From Shouchella xiaoxiensis (GTDB lineage: Bacteria > Bacillota > Bacilli > Bacillales > Bacillaceae_D), in assembly GCF_016907895.1 (NCBI RefSeq), contig NZ_JAFBCV010000001.1, positions 1 to 64,000 of the forward strand: a stretch of DNA of 64,000 bases. Direction: 5' to 3'. Position numbers and translations under genes: made by a program. Positions within the stretch are counted from its first letter, which is position 1; every line of letters starts with the position of its first letter. The notes beneath the pieces were generated by a model. That model made no database searches, was not told the origin of the DNA, and saw only the letters and a list, made by a program, of their open reading frames with translations. Positions 51,207 to 59,426 of the stretch are shown here, in pieces.

Positions 51207-51794
51207 ATGCGACCACCACTACATAGAGAGTTGAATATAGAATCATTTAGAGCTTATTATTGGTTAAAAAAAGAACTTCAGCATTTTTGCCGAGAAATCA
51301 GTGCAAGTGCAGGGGGTTCTAAGGAAGAGTTAACTGATCGAATTGACTATTATTTGCGAACTGGTGAACTCAAGGAACCAATTAGAAGGGTTCAATTGAA
51401 AAATGACCAAAGGAAACCACTAAGTCTTGAGACAATAATCGGGGAAAACCATCGTTGTACGCAGGAGGTACGAGCCTTCTTTACAGCAATCATTCCAACC
51501 TTTCATTTTTCGACTCATATCCAGCACTATTTAAAAACGAATCCAACAAAAACCTATAATGATGTCAGGCTTGAGTGGTACGCGGAAAAGGCACGTAAGA
51601 AAAATCCATTATACCGTCGAGACATTCCAAAACAGTTTGAATATAATCAATTTATACGAGATTATTTTGCCGACGCTCATAATAAAGGAAAGACTCGAAG
51701 TGATGCCATTAAGGCTTGGACTGAACGAAAACAACAACCCGGCAGCAACCAATACCGTAAGGAGGAGTACGATGTACAGTCCGACTCATTTTAA
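51207..51794 (+). CDS. SAP-domain protein (DUF6434-like)
   Basis: This protein of 195 residues has a SAP-like helix-extended-helix near residues 10-50 (LKKELQHFCREISASAGGSK with ELTDRIDYYL), the DNA-binding domain of scaffold proteins. The C-terminal half is basic and helical. ATG 51207 with AAAGAGGTG fits. It overlaps the FMN-binding gene by 23 nt in another frame. It probably binds DNA; its role is unknown. Confidence 0.75.
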   Translation: MRPPLHRELNIESFRAYYWLKKELQHFCREISASAGGSKEELTDRIDYYLRTGELKEPIRRVQLKNDQRKPLSLETIIGENHRCTQEVRAFFTAIIPTFHFSTHIQHYLKTNPTKTYNDVRLEWYAEKARKKNPLYRRDIPKQFEYNQFIRDYFADAHNKGKTRSDAIKAWTERKQQPGSNQYRKEEYDVQSDSF

Positions 51795-52377
51795 GATGAC
51801 CGATAAGGAAACGATGATTTCCGTCATAAAGAACCATAGTTTTGCGACGGTAATTTCCCAAGTTGACGGAGTTCCAGAGGCGACCCACCTGCCTTTGCAA
51901 ATAAACAAAGAGGGGACTTATCTTTATGGTCACTTTGCCAGACCAAACCCCCAGTGGAAATCGATTCGTAATCAAACAGTGCTAGCCATTTTTCATGGAC
52001 CACACTGCTACATCTCTCCTTCATGGTATGAAACCAATAAAGCGGTGCCCACATGGAATTACGTAACGGTTCACGTACATGGTGAAATGATTCTACTTGA
52101 CGATGAAACAGACATTCGAGATTCATTAACGAACTTAATTGCGGCATATGAAGCTGAGGACAGCACCTACGATGTTACAGAGCTCGATGCTACTTATCTC
52201 AAAAATATGAGTAAAGGCATTCAAGCTTTCAAACTTAAGATTGAACGATTAGAAGGAAAAGCCAAACTTAGTCAAAATCACTCACAAGAGCGGCAGGCAC
52301 TTGTTCGTTCGCAATTAAAGCAGAGTGCAAACAGCGATGAGCAACAAATTGCCAAGTGGATGGAAAAAACGCACTGA
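51772..52377 (+). CDS. PaiB-like FMN-binding negative transcriptional regulator
   Basis: This protein of 201 residues begins MYSPTHFKMTDKETMISVI, with HCYISPSWYETN and PTWNYVTVHVHG, the hallmark of the PaiB/DUF FMN-binding split-barrel family. The frame is open from 51559 through the preceding gene, but ATG 51772 with AAGGAGGAG is the proper start. B. subtilis PaiB controls degradative enzyme and sporulation genes. Here it may be an FMN-dependent oxidoreductase or regulator. The 23-nt overlap with the SAP gene suggests co-expression. Confidence 0.85.
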   Translation: MYSPTHFKMTDKETMISVIKNHSFATVISQVDGVPEATHLPLQINKEGTYLYGHFARPNPQWKSIRNQTVLAIFHGPHCYISPSWYETNKAVPTWNYVTVHVHGEMILLDDETDIRDSLTNLIAAYEAEDSTYDVTELDATYLKNMSKGIQAFKLKIERLEGKAKLSQNHSQERQALVRSQLKQSANSDEQQIAKWMEKTH

Positions 52378-52473
52378 CGTAAGGATTTGTGAATCGAATG
52401 AGCAAAGCTATTGGAATGATAGGCAGGCTCGTCTAATAATTGCTGAAGTCAGGTATTTACGGAAGCTACTGCA

Positions 52474-52506
52474 TAAAAAAACCTCTGCCCATATCGGACA
52501 GAGGCA
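52474..52506 (-). terminator. Terminator of the CNNM gene
   Basis: On the minus strand the stem CCTCTGTCC/GGGCAGAGG is followed by seven T residues (plus A-run 52475-52481). It serves the minus-strand CNNM gene. Confidence 0.8.
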
Positions 52507-52512
52507 AATCAC

Positions 52513-53763
52513 TTATAATTCTTCTTGATGAGGCTCTAATTTAACAATACTCATTTTCAAAATCCGTTTACGATCTAAGTCTGTCTCAAGCACAGTGAAA
52601 CGTAAATTGTCCGTCTCAAAAGATTCTCCTTTTGAAGGTAAGCGACCAAAGTGTTTTAAGACATACCCAGCAAGATTGTTTTCATCTTCTGGAATGTCTG
52701 TCCCGAAAACATTGTTCAGTTTGCGAAGGGAGAGTTTACCGTGACAGTCAATTTGCGTATCTGTGATGAAGTCAATTAAACCATCATCTTCATGATCGGT
52801 TTCATCTTCAATTTCTTGTCCGATCATCACTTCAATAATGTCCTCGTGGGTAATAATACCCTCAGTCCCGCCATACTCGTCATAAACAATGGCCATGTGT
52901 TTTCGTTCTTGCATCATTTTCCTGAAAATCGCCTCTACTGATTGAAATTCAAAAACAATCAGTGGCTGCATATCACTAAAATCGGTTATATGCTTATCTG
53001 GCTCTAATGACCATGAAGCTAAATATTTCGAGTGAAAAATTCCAGTAATCGCATCTCGGTCTTCTTTATAAATCGGATAGCGTGTATAACGATTATTAAT
53101 TACAAAATCCCGAACTGCTTCATAAGGCGTGTCTTCTTGAATGGCTTCAATTTCGATCCGGGGCGTATTAATGACATCCTTCACGTCAAGTTCTCTAAAA
53201 TCGAGAATTCCTTTAATTCGGTGAGACTCGTCTTTTTCAAACGTTCCTTCACCGCTTGCAATGTCAACAATCGCACGCAACTCTTCTTTTGAATAGGATT
53301 CTTCCTTAGGTTGATTCTTAGATAGAATACGAATGATCGAGCCAGTTGCTAGGTTAAGTAAATAGGTAACAGGTTTTAAGATCACCATAATCGTTCGAAT
53401 GATGGGTGAGACAAGATAAGCAATCTTGTCTGGAAAAGATGCAGCAATTGATTTAGGCAACACTTCAGCAAATACAATGATTGTCACGGTCAGTACAGCT
53501 GTTGCTAAAGCGACGCTAATGCCATAATCAATCGCCACCATTGTTACAAGGGTTGGGAGTAAGATATTTGCAATGTTGTTTCCGATTAGAATTGTTGTTA
53601 TGAATTGATCGGGTCGTGATACAAGCTTTAAGAGTCCCTCGGATTTACGGTCTCCTGCGGCAGCTTTTGTTTGAATCTTCATCTTGTTTGCGGCGGTCAG
53701 TGCTGTTTCACTACCCGAAAAGAAGAGCGAGAAAAGCAAACAAGCAATAATGGCAAATAACAC
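52513..53763 (-). CDS. CNNM/CorC-type ion transporter (DUF21, CBS pair)
   Basis: This membrane protein of 416 residues has an N-terminal DUF21 domain with about four TM helices (signature SGSETALTAANKMKI). A CBS pair (about 205-330, ending KHMAIVYDEYGGTEGI) and a CorC_HlyC domain (about 345-410) follow. CNNM and TlyC-like proteins mediate Mg2+/Co2+ efflux; older annotation calls them hemolysins. B. subtilis has several (YhdP, YhdT, YqhB, YrkA, YugS) and which one this matches cannot be told. No RNA switch was seen upstream, in a gap where one might occur. Confidence 0.88.
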   Translation of the reverse strand: MLFAIIACLLFSLFFSGSETALTAANKMKIQTKAAAGDRKSEGLLKLVSRPDQFITTILIGNNIANILLPTLVTMVAIDYGISVALATAVLTVTIIVFAEVLPKSIAASFPDKIAYLVSPIIRTIMVILKPVTYLLNLATGSIIRILSKNQPKEESYSKEELRAIVDIASGEGTFEKDESHRIKGILDFRELDVKDVINTPRIEIEAIQEDTPYEAVRDFVINNRYTRYPIYKEDRDAITGIFHSKYLASWSLEPDKHITDFSDMQPLIVFEFQSVEAIFRKMMQERKHMAIVYDEYGGTEGIITHEDIIEVMIGQEIEDETDHEDDGLIDFITDTQIDCHGKLSLRKLNNVFGTDIPEDENNLAGYVLKHFGRLPSKGESFETDNLRFTVLETDLDRKRILKMSIVKLEPHQEEL

Positions 53764-54077
53764 TAGATAAGCCTCCTGAATGGATTAATAATGACGGAAC
53801 TAGGTGATAAAACGTTCAATCAATTTCTATATAGAATAATATAACGGATAATGTAAGGGAACTCAACTTTCGCAAGTAATGATCAAGTAAACATCATGGT
53901 TATTTCAGCGCTTTTCAGATGCCTTTTGTTTAAAAAAACCTAAGAGTGGAATTTAAAGAGAATAGGAGAGATTAAATCATTAAGCGAGCAATTGAAGAAC
54001 ATAATTAAGCAGGATAGTTAATGGAATATGTGGAATTGAGAGTGGAGTGGCCCAATCATTTGAGGGAGTGAAGGACG
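53764..54077. other. 314-nt gap between divergent genes
   Basis: This gap lies between the CNNM gene (minus) and dinB (plus). AT-rich stretches offer weak promoter-like sequences on both strands, but nothing clear. No gene, hairpin with T-tract or riboswitch-like element was recognised. A GAGGGAGTG ribosome site marks the dinB start. Confidence 0.3.
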
Positions 54078-54575
54078 ATGGAAAAGTTGGAAAATGTAAG
54101 CGCAGAAGAAGTACGGGAACGATTATTACAGGAAGTAGCGCATTTAAGTGAAGAGGAATTAAACAGAAAAAAAGACGAAGAAACGTGGAGCATTGGTCAA
54201 ATCTGTGAGCATCTAAGCTTAATGGACCAGCGTGTGAGACAAACGATTGTGTACACAATGAATAAAGCTGAGAAAGAATCGGCTTCTGTTAAACCAATTG
54301 AAATGGCGCTCGATCGCCAGACAAAGATTGAAGCACCGGAAATTGTCATGCCTGGGAACGGACCATACAATAAAGAAGATTTATTCAAGCAATTAGAAGC
54401 AAGTAAACAAGAATTTGATCAAACGCTAGCGGAGATTGATGAGCAAGAATTAACGGAACGGTCATCAAGACACCCTGTCTTTAGTCACTTGTCATTAAAG
54501 CAATGGGTCGAGCTCCGTACCTATCATGAGATGAGACATATTGAACAAATTCAAGAAATCAAGCAAGCAAGTTAA
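54078..54575 (+). CDS. DinB family protein
   Basis: This four-helix protein of 165 residues belongs to the DinB/YfiT-like metal-binding superfamily. His residues in ICEHLSLMD and in TYHEMRHIEQI fit the three-His metal site. DinB-like proteins include bacillithiol transferases and stress proteins of unknown function. A GGGAGTGAAGG site precedes ATG 54078. The trpS promoter begins 14 nt after its stop. Confidence 0.8.
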   Translation: MEKLENVSAEEVRERLLQEVAHLSEEELNRKKDEETWSIGQICEHLSLMDQRVRQTIVYTMNKAEKESASVKPIEMALDRQTKIEAPEIVMPGNGPYNKEDLFKQLEASKQEFDQTLAEIDEQELTERSSRHPVFSHLSLKQWVELRTYHEMRHIEQIQEIKQAS

Positions 54576-54588
54576 AGGGAAGAGTAGC

Positions 54589-54617
54589 TTGACATTTCTG
54601 AATGAATCGTCTAAGAT
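54589..54617 (+). promoter_or_regulatory. Sigma-A promoter of trpS
   Basis: TTGACA (54589-54594), 17-nt spacer, TAAGAT (54612-54617): a near-consensus promoter. Transcription should begin around 54624 and enter the T-box leader. Nothing else in the window matches this strength. Confidence 0.8.
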
Positions 54618-54623
54618 ACTGTT

Positions 54624-54897
54624 AATATTTTGAAAAGCGAAGATGAAGAAGAGTAGGCATGGGAATTGTGGCAGAGAGCTGATGGATGGTGCGAATCAGT
54701 ACAGGACTTTTGTTGAATGGGCTTCGGAGCTTCTAGACTGAACAGGTTAGTAGGTCTAGCGGGAGGTCTTGCCGTTAAAAAAGACGAAGTATTGAGCTGA
54801 TGTCTGCTCAGTACGGATAAGTGCGTTTACAATTGTAGACGAATGAAGGTGGCACCACGGGTTACTCGTCCTTTTTTTAGGATGAGTAGCCCTTTTT
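54624..54897 (+). promoter_or_regulatory. T-box riboswitch, Trp specific
   Basis: The leader has a stem I with the AGTAGG (5' side) and GAA-TGG-G (3' side) signature of a specifier loop. TGG (54718-54720) is the only Trp codon. The T-box sequence AAGGTGGCACCACGGG (54846-54861) follows; its TGGC bulge can pair with the GCCA end of tRNA-Trp. The competing terminator is GGGTTACTCGTCC/GGATGAGTAGCCC with T5 (54859-54897). Uncharged tRNA-Trp should stabilise the antiterminator and turn on trpS. Confidence 0.92.
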
Positions 54898-54921
54898 GTG
54901 TTTTTAAAAGGAGGAATTTTT

Positions 54922-55911
54922 ATGAAAAAAACAGTGCTGACAGGCATTAAACCAACGGGTCATATTCATTTAGGGAATTATATTGGCGCCATTAAGCCTG
55001 CGCTCGAGCTAGCGCAGGTGGAGTCATACAAACCGATGTATTTTATTGCTGATGCCCATGCCCTAACGAACAAGCATGATGTACATGAACTGAAGCAATT
55101 AACGCGTGGAATGATGGCTGCTTGGTTAGCGCTAGGGTTGGACCCCGAGAAAGCGATTGTCTATAAGCAGTCGGACATCCCAGAAATCTTTGAGCTTGCC
55201 TGGATTCTAAGTACGCTTACCCCAAAAGGACTGATGAATCGCGCGCACGCCTACAAAGCCATCGTTGATGAAAACGAGCGCGGAAACAAAGAAAAAGATA
55301 CCAATGTGAACATGGGGCTTTACAATTATCCAGTCCTGATGGCTGCCGACATCTTGCTGTTTCAAACGGACGTTGTGCCTGTTGGAAACGATCAGCTCCA
55401 GCATATTGAAATTGCCCGAGATTTGGCCGATCGGTTTAATCATAGCTACGGCAAGACGTTCACTCTACCGACGCACAGCATTCAAGAAACGGCAATTTTA
55501 CCAGGGCTGGACGGGCGGAAAATGAGCAAAAGCTACAAAAATACGATTCCATTATTTGAAGAGCCGAAGAGCCTACAAAAGCTGATTAACCAAATTAAAA
55601 CGGACTCGTCTCCGCCTGAAGCACCAAAAGACCCAGAGCAATCAATTGTATTTACGCTATATAAACAATTTGCATCAGCAAAAGCTATAGAGCAAATGCA
55701 TGAAGCCTATCAAAGCGGAATCAGCTGGGGTGACGCAAAAAAAGAGTTATTCAGTGTCATTAATCAAGTGCTAGAACAACCAAGAGAAACGCATAAAGAG
55801 CTGTTGGCTGCACCGGAAAAAATTGATCGCATCGTAGCCGAAGGAGCGGAAAAGGCAAGAGCGCTCAGTGCGCCGTTTTTGCAAGAAGTAAAGGAACGAA
55901 TGGGAATGTAG
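54922..55911 (+). CDS. trpS: Tryptophanyl-tRNA synthetase, non-housekeeping type
   Basis: This class I synthetase of 329 residues joins Trp to tRNA-Trp. The HIGH-type motif is GIKPTGHIHLGNYIG and the KMSKS motif is GRKMSKSYKN. The sequence differs clearly from the B. subtilis enzyme I remember (GIQPSG…GNYIGAMKQ, KMSKSDPN). It lies nearer the divergent TrpRS2-type group, some members of which resist indolmycin. AAAAGGAGG lies 7 nt before ATG 54922; the longer frame to 54898 lies in the terminator. It is T-box controlled. The organism probably has a second housekeeping trpS elsewhere. Confidence 0.9.
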   Translation: MKKTVLTGIKPTGHIHLGNYIGAIKPALELAQVESYKPMYFIADAHALTNKHDVHELKQLTRGMMAAWLALGLDPEKAIVYKQSDIPEIFELAWILSTLTPKGLMNRAHAYKAIVDENERGNKEKDTNVNMGLYNYPVLMAADILLFQTDVVPVGNDQLQHIEIARDLADRFNHSYGKTFTLPTHSIQETAILPGLDGRKMSKSYKNTIPLFEEPKSLQKLINQIKTDSSPPEAPKDPEQSIVFTLYKQFASAKAIEQMHEAYQSGISWGDAKKELFSVINQVLEQPRETHKELLAAPEKIDRIVAEGAEKARALSAPFLQEVKERMGM

Positions 55912-55913
55912 AG

Positions 55914-55942
55914 GTGAGGCAGCGTAGAAAGCTGCCTTTTCA
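55914..55942 (+). terminator. trpS terminator
   Basis: The 6-bp stem GGCAGC/GCTGCC with a 7-nt loop is followed by TTTTC. It may also end the minus-strand cupin transcript. Confidence 0.7.
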
Positions 55943-55949
55943 TAATTGT

Positions 55950-56273
55950 TTAAGCGCCGTTAATGTCGGTATCTTTTTTCTCAAAGCATAGGTTGACCGT
56001 TCTTCCATTAGAACGAGTTCGGTGATAGGTGAACGCTGGTACTGTGTAAATCTCACCTGGTCCTAAATGAATCTGCTTCTCTTCAGGCAAATCAATAATT
56101 AACTCGCCTTCAAGTACCATAAACAATTCGTCTGCTTCATGATGATGCCAATGAAATTCCCCATCAATGACAGCAACTCTTACCACATGATCGTTTACGT
56201 TAGAGAGCACCATGTTTTTGTATTCCTTTACATTTGCTACTGTCTGCAGGATATTGATTTTCTCATTGTTCAT
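55950..56273 (-). CDS. Cupin-domain protein
   Basis: This small beta-barrel protein of 107 residues has both cupin motifs: HWHHHEADELFMVLEG near residue 42 and GPGEIYTVPAFTYHRT near 72. The His cluster would bind a metal. It has no other domain. Typical of sugar-acid or small-molecule dioxygenases or isomerases, or a binding protein; which cannot be told. It converges on trpS. Confidence 0.85.
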   Translation of the reverse strand: MNNEKINILQTVANVKEYKNMVLSNVNDHVVRVAVIDGEFHWHHHEADELFMVLEGELIIDLPEEKQIHLGPGEIYTVPAFTYHRTRSNGRTVNLCFEKKDTDINGA

Positions 56274-56423
56274 ATAAGATCAGTCCTTTAATTCGTTTTA
56301 TTTGATAAATGGATTAACTAATCTTTCTACAAAACGAGGTACATTCCTTTAGCTTGTAATCATTACCAGCAATTAATCGAATGTGATATAATTAGAAAAA
56401 TCATTTAATTAGGAGTGTTCCTA

Positions 56424-56615
56424 TTGGAAACTGCTTTTTGGCCAATCGTTTTTATTATCCTTTTTCTGATCGGTGATTTTCTTTGGATTGATCAGGACAG
56501 TAAGAGGTGGAACTGGTTAAGAAATCGATCAAAGACAACAAAGGCTGTATTCTTTTCCTGTTCACTTGGTGTTGTGTTGATGTTTTATCTTGTTCTTACT
56601 TTTCCCCTTGGTTAA
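56424..56615 (+). CDS. Small membrane protein, 63 aa
   Basis: This is a TTG-initiated frame (56424) with TTAGGAGTG 7 nt upstream. Two hydrophobic helices (about 5-20 and 40-58) flank a basic RWNWLRNRSKTTK loop. The GTG at 56415 overlaps the ribosome site. It lies 26 nt before a phosphatase gene, so it may be co-transcribed. No family recognised. Confidence 0.55.
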   Translation: METAFWPIVFIILFLIGDFLWIDQDSKRWNWLRNRSKTTKAVFFSCSLGVVLMFYLVLTFPLG

Positions 56616-56641
56616 ACCGTTAAAAAGGGAAGGTGTGTTTT

Positions 56642-57226
56642 ATGAAATTTGTCTTCGTTCGCCACGCTGAAGGTGAGCATACCATGCGACTTCCTCACTC
56701 GCTATTGCTACAAGATCCTTCTTTAACGAAGAGAGGGAGGGCTCAGGCAGGAGGTATTAAGCACGAATTAAACGTAGTGAAAGAAGAGACAATTTTGATT
56801 AGCCCAACGAGGAGGACGTTACAGACGGCGGTCATTCTTGCAGATTCTCTAGCGTGCAACCTAGTTGTACATCCAGCCTTAGGTCCACGAATGTTTCCTT
56901 TAAAACAAGGAAAACAGACACTGCCGTGTGATCAAATATTGGAGAGATCGATTATAAAAAGAGATTTTCCAACCGTTCACATTGCAGAAGTAGAAAATAA
57001 ACGTAGCTGGAGTGAAGGAATTAATACAATCTCGCAAGCTCAGTTTGATGCCCAAGCTAAGGCATTTTTGGAATGGTGTGAGGAATGGGCTAAGCACCGT
57101 GTGATTTTGGTCTCTCATGACGGAACAATAACCGCATATCGCCAGTTTATGTGTCAGGAACAACTGTCGCGCGAAGATTTTTTAACGGATGCAGGGTGGA
57201 TTGAAGTAACGTGGAAAAGTGGGTAG
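56642..57226 (+). CDS. Histidine phosphatase family protein
   Basis: This phosphoglycerate mutase-like protein of 194 residues has catalytic FVRHAEGEH near residue 7 (RHA instead of the usual RHG), ISPTRRTLQTA (second arginine) and VSHDGTI (second histidine). These are the two His and two Arg of the pocket. ATG 56642, 8 nt after AAGGTG, is preferred over GTG 56633. The RHA variant keeps the catalytic His, so it should still be active. The substrate is unknown. Confidence 0.85.
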   Translation: MKFVFVRHAEGEHTMRLPHSLLLQDPSLTKRGRAQAGGIKHELNVVKEETILISPTRRTLQTAVILADSLACNLVVHPALGPRMFPLKQGKQTLPCDQILERSIIKRDFPTVHIAEVENKRSWSEGINTISQAQFDAQAKAFLEWCEEWAKHRVILVSHDGTITAYRQFMCQEQLSREDFLTDAGWIEVTWKSG

Positions 57227-57246
57227 AAAATTGAATTCAAAACCAG

Positions 57247-57283
57247 CATCTTTCTGTTTGTCAGCACAGTAAGATGTTTTTTT
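57247..57283 (+). terminator. Rho-independent terminator
   Basis: The stem CATCTTTCTG/CAGTAAGATG is followed by seven T residues. It ends the phosphatase transcript and overlaps the likely AraC promoter region. Confidence 0.75.
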
Positions 57284-57328
57284 GTGCTAGAAAGAATGTC
57301 TGAAAAAAAATCCATTGAGGTGAGAAGC

Positions 57329-58168
57329 TTGAGGCATGAGCTGTTGCATACAAAAGATGGTATTCATTTATACGAGAATAAGCACCGTGCAAAAAACCGG
57401 ATTAAGAGTCATTTTCACGAAACCCATCAATTGCTCTATGTCCTTGAGGGTGAGGGTGATTGCATACTAGATGGCAGATCGTATGCGTTACAGGAAGATC
57501 GATTTATTGTCATTCGGCCAAGAACCACACATTCCATTCACGCGAGTTCAAAGATGACCATACTTGTGCTCCAGTTTGATGAACTTCATTTGACAGATGA
57601 TTATCGTGATGAATTAGTTGCTCCGGTATTTAAGCACTCTGAGGTGTTGCAGCTTAACGCGTTTAAGGGTAGTGAGATTAGGCAGTTATTACGGAAAATG
57701 TTATATGAACAGTTGCATGATCAGGAGATTCAATCTGCGATAGGGTTGAAACTATTTCTTGGACAGATTTTGCTTGCATTAGTGCGGATGAAACAACAAA
57801 GCAGTATACAAGATGCAAACGATCGCCGGGCGGCTGAACTAAAGCGCTACATCGAAAGCCACTACTATCAACTCACTCACGCTGAAGATCTTGCAGCAAA
57901 AATGGGAATTAGTTCTCGTTACATGCAGCAAATTTTTAAAGATAGCTATCAACTAACCCCCATGCAATATTTGACCGAGATTCGACTAAATCGAGTGAAA
58001 CATTTATTAGTCGAGACGCAATTAGACATTGTATCGATCTGTTTTGAAGTTGGCTTTGAATCTGTATCGACATTTTATCGTGTATTTAAGAACCGAGTAG
58101 GGGTTAGTCCACTTGTTTACCAGAAAACACAATTAGATGAAGCGAAGGAAAACGATCTCTTAAATTGA
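57329..58168 (+). CDS. AraC-family regulator with cupin sensor
   Basis: This regulator of 279 residues has an N-terminal cupin-like sugar sensor (HFHETHQLLYVLEGEG near residue 30) and a C-terminal AraC DNA-binding domain (about 170-270, with AEDLAAKMGISSRYMQQIF and the GFESVSTFYRVFKNR motif). TTG 57329 is chosen because ATTGAGGTGA lies 6 nt upstream. ATG 57296 has no comparable site. It is the first gene before a co-oriented catabolic cluster and probably activates it in response to its sugar. Confidence 0.85.
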   Translation: MRHELLHTKDGIHLYENKHRAKNRIKSHFHETHQLLYVLEGEGDCILDGRSYALQEDRFIVIRPRTTHSIHASSKMTILVLQFDELHLTDDYRDELVAPVFKHSEVLQLNAFKGSEIRQLLRKMLYEQLHDQEIQSAIGLKLFLGQILLALVRMKQQSSIQDANDRRAAELKRYIESHYYQLTHAEDLAAKMGISSRYMQQIFKDSYQLTPMQYLTEIRLNRVKHLLVETQLDIVSICFEVGFESVSTFYRVFKNRVGVSPLVYQKTQLDEAKENDLLN

Positions 58169-58194
58169 GAATGGTTCGCCTAGAGTGGTAAGAA
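58165..58194 (+). promoter_or_regulatory. Possible promoter of the Gfo/Idh-DUF993 cluster
   Basis: TTGAGA (58165-58170) and TAAGAA (58189-58194), 18-nt spacer, lie directly after the AraC stop and give a leader of about 50 nt. No match to a cre site was seen. Confidence 0.35.
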
Positions 58195-58251
58195 TAATGC
58201 GGTTCACTTCCTATATGCTAAAAGGAAATCAGTCAATAGGAGTGATATCAA

Positions 58252-59421
58252 GTGACCACGAAAAAAATTGGAGTAATAATGAACGGTGTAACAGGCAGAA
58301 TGGGGACGAACCAACATTTAATTCGCTCAATTGTTGCTATACGCGATCAAGGTGGGATCGCACTAAATAATGGAGATGTCTTAATGCCAGACCCAATTCT
58401 TGTGGGACGCAATGAAAACAAGCTAGAAAACTTAGCAGCACAGTACGGGATTAGTCGAGTTGAGACGGACTTAGATCGAGCGTTAGCTGATAAGGAGAAC
58501 AGCATTTACTTTGATTCGCAAACAACGAACCGCCGCGCCGCAGATATCAAAAAAGCGATTGCAGCTGGAAAGCATATTTACTGTGAGAAACCGACGGCTA
58601 CTAGTTTAGCAGGCTCACTTGAACTGGCACGATTGGCTGAGGAGGAAGGTGTAAAGAACGGGGTTGTTCAAGATAAACTGTTTTTACCAGGTTTATTAAA
58701 ATTAAAGCGCTTACTTGATAGCGGCTATTTTGGCGAAGTTTTAGCTGTTAAACTTGATTTTGGTTATTGGGTGTTTGAAGGCGATTGGCAGAAGGGTCAG
58801 CGGCCGAGCTGGAATTACCGTGAAGAAGATGGGGGTGGAATAATCGTTGATATGTTTGCTCACTGGCGGTATGTAATTGACAATCTTTTTGGAAAAATAA
58901 AAGCGCTCTCTTGCCTTGGGGCAACGCATATTCCCACGCGAATTGACGAAGATGGCAAGCCTTACAAAGCTACGGCGGATGATGCTGCCTATGCCATCTT
59001 TGAGTTGGAAAATGGTATTGTCGTTCAAGCTAATTCGTCATGGGCAACGCGGGTGAACCGTGATGATTTGTTAACGATTCACGTTGATGGGAAGCTTGGT
59101 AGTGCTGTTGCGGGGTTACGCGATTGCAAAGTCCAGCACCGTGTGCAAACACCCCGTCCTACTTGGAATCCCGATATAGCGAATGAATTTTCATTTAAAG
59201 ATCAGTGGGATGACATGCCGGAAAATGAAGTCTATGAGAATGGCTTTAAAGCCCAGTGGGAGTTATTTTTAAAACATGTTGCATGTGACGAGCCGTTTCC
59301 TTGGAACTTGCTAGAGGGTGCAAAAGGAACACAACTTTCGGATCTCGGGCTTCAAGCGTGGCGAGAGCGTAGGTGGGTTGATGTTCCAAACCTTGCTGCT
59401 GTCGCGGAAAAGATGGTGTAA
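58252..59421 (+). CDS. Gfo/Idh/MocA family oxidoreductase
   Basis: This NAD(P)-dependent sugar or inositol dehydrogenase of 389 residues has an N-terminal Rossmann motif (GVIMNGVTGRMG, then LVGRNENKL) and HIYCEKPTA (the EKP motif of the family). A C-terminal beta-sheet domain holds the substrate (MFAHWRYVIDNLFG). A GTG start (58252) has ATAGGAGTGAT upstream. It is co-transcribed with DUF993 and two more genes. It probably oxidises the C3 or C2 hydroxyl of a sugar, a common first step in such clusters. Confidence 0.9.
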   Translation: MTTKKIGVIMNGVTGRMGTNQHLIRSIVAIRDQGGIALNNGDVLMPDPILVGRNENKLENLAAQYGISRVETDLDRALADKENSIYFDSQTTNRRAADIKKAIAAGKHIYCEKPTATSLAGSLELARLAEEEGVKNGVVQDKLFLPGLLKLKRLLDSGYFGEVLAVKLDFGYWVFEGDWQKGQRPSWNYREEDGGGIIVDMFAHWRYVIDNLFGKIKALSCLGATHIPTRIDEDGKPYKATADDAAYAIFELENGIVVQANSSWATRVNRDDLLTIHVDGKLGSAVAGLRDCKVQHRVQTPRPTWNPDIANEFSFKDQWDDMPENEVYENGFKAQWELFLKHVACDEPFPWNLLEGAKGTQLSDLGLQAWRERRWVDVPNLAAVAEKMV

Positions 59422-59426
59422 GCCAA

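Noticed and set aside
51559-51771. Long N-terminal extension of the PaiB-like frame
   Set aside because: It runs through the SAP gene in another frame. ATG 51772 with AAGGAGGAG is the real start.
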